Of a DNA stretch of 64,000 bases, positions 63,001-64,000 are shown piece after piece. Position numbers and translations under genes: made by a program. Under the pieces are notes generated by a model that ran no database searches, was not told where the DNA came from, and worked only from the letters and a program-made list of their open reading frames with translations. Positions within the stretch are counted from its first letter, which is position 1. Each line of letters begins with the position of its first letter. This DNA comes from Telopea speciosissima (taxonomy: Eukaryota; Streptophyta; Magnoliopsida; Proteales; Proteaceae). The stretch lies in NCBI RefSeq assembly GCF_018873765.1, contig NC_057925.1:5901568-5965567 (forward strand). The letters run 5' to 3'.

Positions 63001-63477
63001 AAGGGGGAATCCTTATACACAAACAGCATACAGTAACAACTTTACAGAACAATACTCAAGTACTGATGGAAATGACAGCACCAATGCAAAAAACACTATA
63101 TTATGTAACGAGGCTTACTAATATTGTAAATGACCGATATCATGAAAAGAAATTAGTCTTACAAGAACTTAATTATATCTTTCAGCTTTCTACTAAACAC
63201 TCAAAATGTTATAAAGTAGAAAATAACCAGGGACAATTAAGTACTGTTCACTCACCCCGTCTGGCAAGGAAAAATATTCGGGCTTAAACAGTGGACCAGG
63301 ATCACAGTGAAGCCAACCCGTTGATAGATCCTGCATAAGTTTTTCCATGAAATCAAAATAATAAACAGCATCCAAAATTTTCAAGGGGTGTATGAAAAAA
63401 CAGAAAGGCACTATATATTCAGAAGTTACCTTCCTCGGACATGTTAGCCATTGGAAACGCCCCATGATATTTGCTAG
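51076..63477 (-). CDS. CDS1: Phosphatidate cytidylyltransferase (CDP-DAG synthase), 3' part
   Basis: The enzyme makes CDP-diacylglycerol from CTP and phosphatidic acid in the ER membrane, feeding phosphatidylinositol and phosphatidylglycerol synthesis. Six coding exons are seen: 63477-63430, 63330-63256, 57863-57735, 57618-57562, 51387-51304 and 51156-51076. They encode the C-terminal 157 aa plus TGA of a family protein of about 420 aa; upstream exons lie beyond the right edge. [16 protein letters not shown] and [20 protein letters not shown] open the segment. [20 protein letters not shown] is membrane-like. The CTP transferase signature is complete across an exon junction: [10 protein letters not shown] then [17 protein letters not shown]. 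All junctions are GT-AG and phase 0. Introns of 5.4 and 6.2 kb hold transposons. Relative to plant homologs about five residues (a WIPxW-like motif) are missing between SLPDG and FPRKEV, perhaps a microexon. Which CDS paralogue this is cannot be told. Confidence 0.9.
53017..53206. repeat. 38 bp minisatellite, exactly five units, inside the LINE
   Basis: Five consecutive 38 bp units begin tctatagttattgcaagttg and end in variants of ggcgtcgcc. They differ by a few substitutions. Part of the unit is LINE reverse transcriptase sequence (the NNYRG codons). The remainder matches the adjoining hairpin end at 53191-53212. Confidence 0.85.
53186..53309. mobile_element. Small hairpin insertion in the LINE
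   Basis: The end ttatcaaggctttgcctagg and the reversed other end ggtatcaaggcggcaaggcg form inverted repeats around a ccaaggcgcc-rich centre. The flanks ttattgcaa and tgattgcaa look like a 9 bp target duplication with one mismatch. The LINE reading frame resumes on both sides (GDIQCCN before, NNYRG after). Confidence 0.55.
54956..55641. other. Intron sequence, no further gene
   Basis: It contains an AT microsatellite near 55018-55054. No domain-bearing frame was found. Confidence 0.4.
55642..57099 (-). pseudogene. Long decayed Pro/Ser-rich reading frame in the intron
   Basis: One minus-strand frame stays largely open for about 485 codons, with roughly six stops (for example near 56917, 56738, 56380 and 55987). 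It is GC-rich against AT-rich surroundings. The product would be rich in Pro and Ser, with segments such as [19 protein letters not shown] and [21 protein letters not shown] recognise no family. It could be the ORF1/gag part of a retrotransposon, or captured coding sequence. It lies on the same strand as the host gene but its exonisation is not supported. Confidence 0.35.
57864..59044. other. Intron sequence, no further gene
   Basis: Frames at 58673-59094 overlap on both strands and have no domain. Confidence 0.35.
59048..59728. mobile_element. DNA element with GTATCG subterminal repeats
   Basis: The left terminus tcaaggtttacagtatcgg and the reversed right terminus catggtttaaagtatcgatc are inverted repeats. 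Both subterminal regions are dense in gtatcg and cgatac, while the centre is plain AT-rich. The heptamer ggtggta flanks both sides (59041-59047 and about 59729-59735), a possible target duplication. Related fragments are at 24187 and 42370. There is no coding capacity and the superfamily is unclear. Confidence 0.5.
59736..60540. other. Intron sequence, no further gene
   Basis: There is a poly-G run near 60261-60270. No domain-bearing frame was found. Confidence 0.35.
60548..61620 (+). mobile_element. Ty1-copia polyprotein fragment (RT and RNase H)
   Basis: The plus strand has a 144-codon frame starting [20 protein letters not shown], with the copia RVT_2 hallmarks [33 protein letters not shown] and [14 protein letters not shown], ending at a stop (60980). 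The similarity continues in other frames with [13 protein letters not shown] (the usual YVDD box, here YVND), [15 protein letters not shown], and RNase H pieces [20 protein letters not shown] and [12 protein letters not shown]. Stops, frameshifts and a short deletion near 61400 show decay. There are no LTRs around it. It is antisense to the host gene and lies inside its 5.4 kb intron. Confidence 0.85.
61621..62174. other. Intron sequence, no further gene
   Basis: A small doublet (gatcatgatttggcagctcc / gatcatgatttagcagctcc) lies near 61667-61710. No gene was found. Confidence 0.35.
62178..62699. mobile_element. Tourist-like MITE (PIF/Harbinger type), 522 bp
   Basis: It is flanked by TTA on both sides (62175-62177 and 62700-62702), the target duplication typical of PIF/Harbinger. 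The ends ggcctgatttgggatgattt and reversed ggccagatttggtatgattt begin with GGCC and match over about 45 bp. The centre has a ccacc-rich stretch and no transposase. Confidence 0.65.
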
Positions 63478-64000
63478 CTACATAAGACAAGAAGCAATGA
63501 TATCATGTTATTGTTAGCATACATCAAATTTTATTGACACCTAGATATCAAGACTCTGAAAACCTCCTAAGCATTTACAAGATTTCAAGAGGTAAAATTT
63601 AAGCACACCCAAAGCATGTACCATTAATAAATAAATAAAAAGGAACAAGTTTAAAACATTTGAAGGGAACCAAGAGGACAATTAGAAAACATATTTCAAT
63701 ATACGGACAGACACTGAGAGAATGGTCTAGCTTAGGAACCCCAAAGACCATAGCAGTTCGATTGCCAATAGCTCATCAAACAAAGGCCATCGAGTCACGA
63801 AGTATAGGACTGTGCCTCTCATACTTAGACATATTCCTTGGAAACAATTTGAACGTGACATTGATTTAGCTTAAAACAAAAGGGAATCATACATAACTCC
63901 CCAAGAATAGCTAGTAATAAAATGATGACGAGGACAAAACAAAAGATTATTAAGAAATACTTCCCCAAGACCAGTTATCAATCAAAGAATTCTCAGAAGC
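63478..64000. other. Right edge, intron of the cytidylyltransferase gene
   Basis: Upstream exons (FFFGRTP and KKTWEGF region in relatives) were looked for on the minus strand and not found here. They should lie beyond the window. The plus-strand frame at 63660-63869 has no domain. Confidence 0.4.

Overview
This window is nuclear DNA from a flowering plant with a repeat-rich genome. It carries three clearly recognisable genes in 64 kb, all on the minus strand. All three have GT-AG introns and plant-type protein sequences: cytosolic ribosomal protein L6, a TGA-type bZIP factor with a DOG1 domain, and a plant CTP:phosphatidate cytidylyltransferase. The rest is AT-rich DNA made of decayed retroelements, short inverted-repeat transposons and microsatellites. 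I see nothing that fixes the family or genus. The gene spacing and large TE-filled introns argue against a small compact genome.

Layout. 1-5.6 kb: TIR elements and hairpins, plus a doubtful RNase H remnant. 5.65-9.03 kb: RPL6 (4 exons, 233 aa), whose upstream region looks split by a TIR element. 9.6-23 kb: a decayed RNase H fragment, two copies of a ~1.1 kb direct repeat, a 3.9 kb non-autonomous LTR retrotransposon with 5 bp target duplication, and a tRNA-derived SINE with target duplication. 23.6-28.4 kb: the TGA factor gene (11 exons, 469 aa), with inserted repeats in its tenth intron. 28.9-50.9 kb: gene desert holding a MULE-type element with 9 bp target duplication, a TRIM-like element, several GC-rich hairpin elements and an RNase H fragment. 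51.1-63.5 kb: the last six coding exons of a phosphatidate cytidylyltransferase gene whose 5' part lies beyond the right edge. Two of its introns exceed 5 kb and host an RTE-type LINE, a decayed proline-rich frame, a copia fragment and several DNA elements.

The three genes are unrelated housekeeping or regulatory genes (translation, transcription, phospholipid synthesis) and do not form a pathway or cluster. I found no evidence for a novel multi-gene system. The points most worth a second look are structural: a probable missed 15 nt microexon in the cytidylyltransferase gene, a minisatellite that seems seeded by a small insertion inside a LINE, the interrupted RPL6 upstream region, a family of GC-rich hairpins sharing a core, and well-delimited MULE, SINE and TRIM elements.

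Exon boundaries were derived by hand from splice motifs, reading phase and family similarity. No alignment or database search was run.
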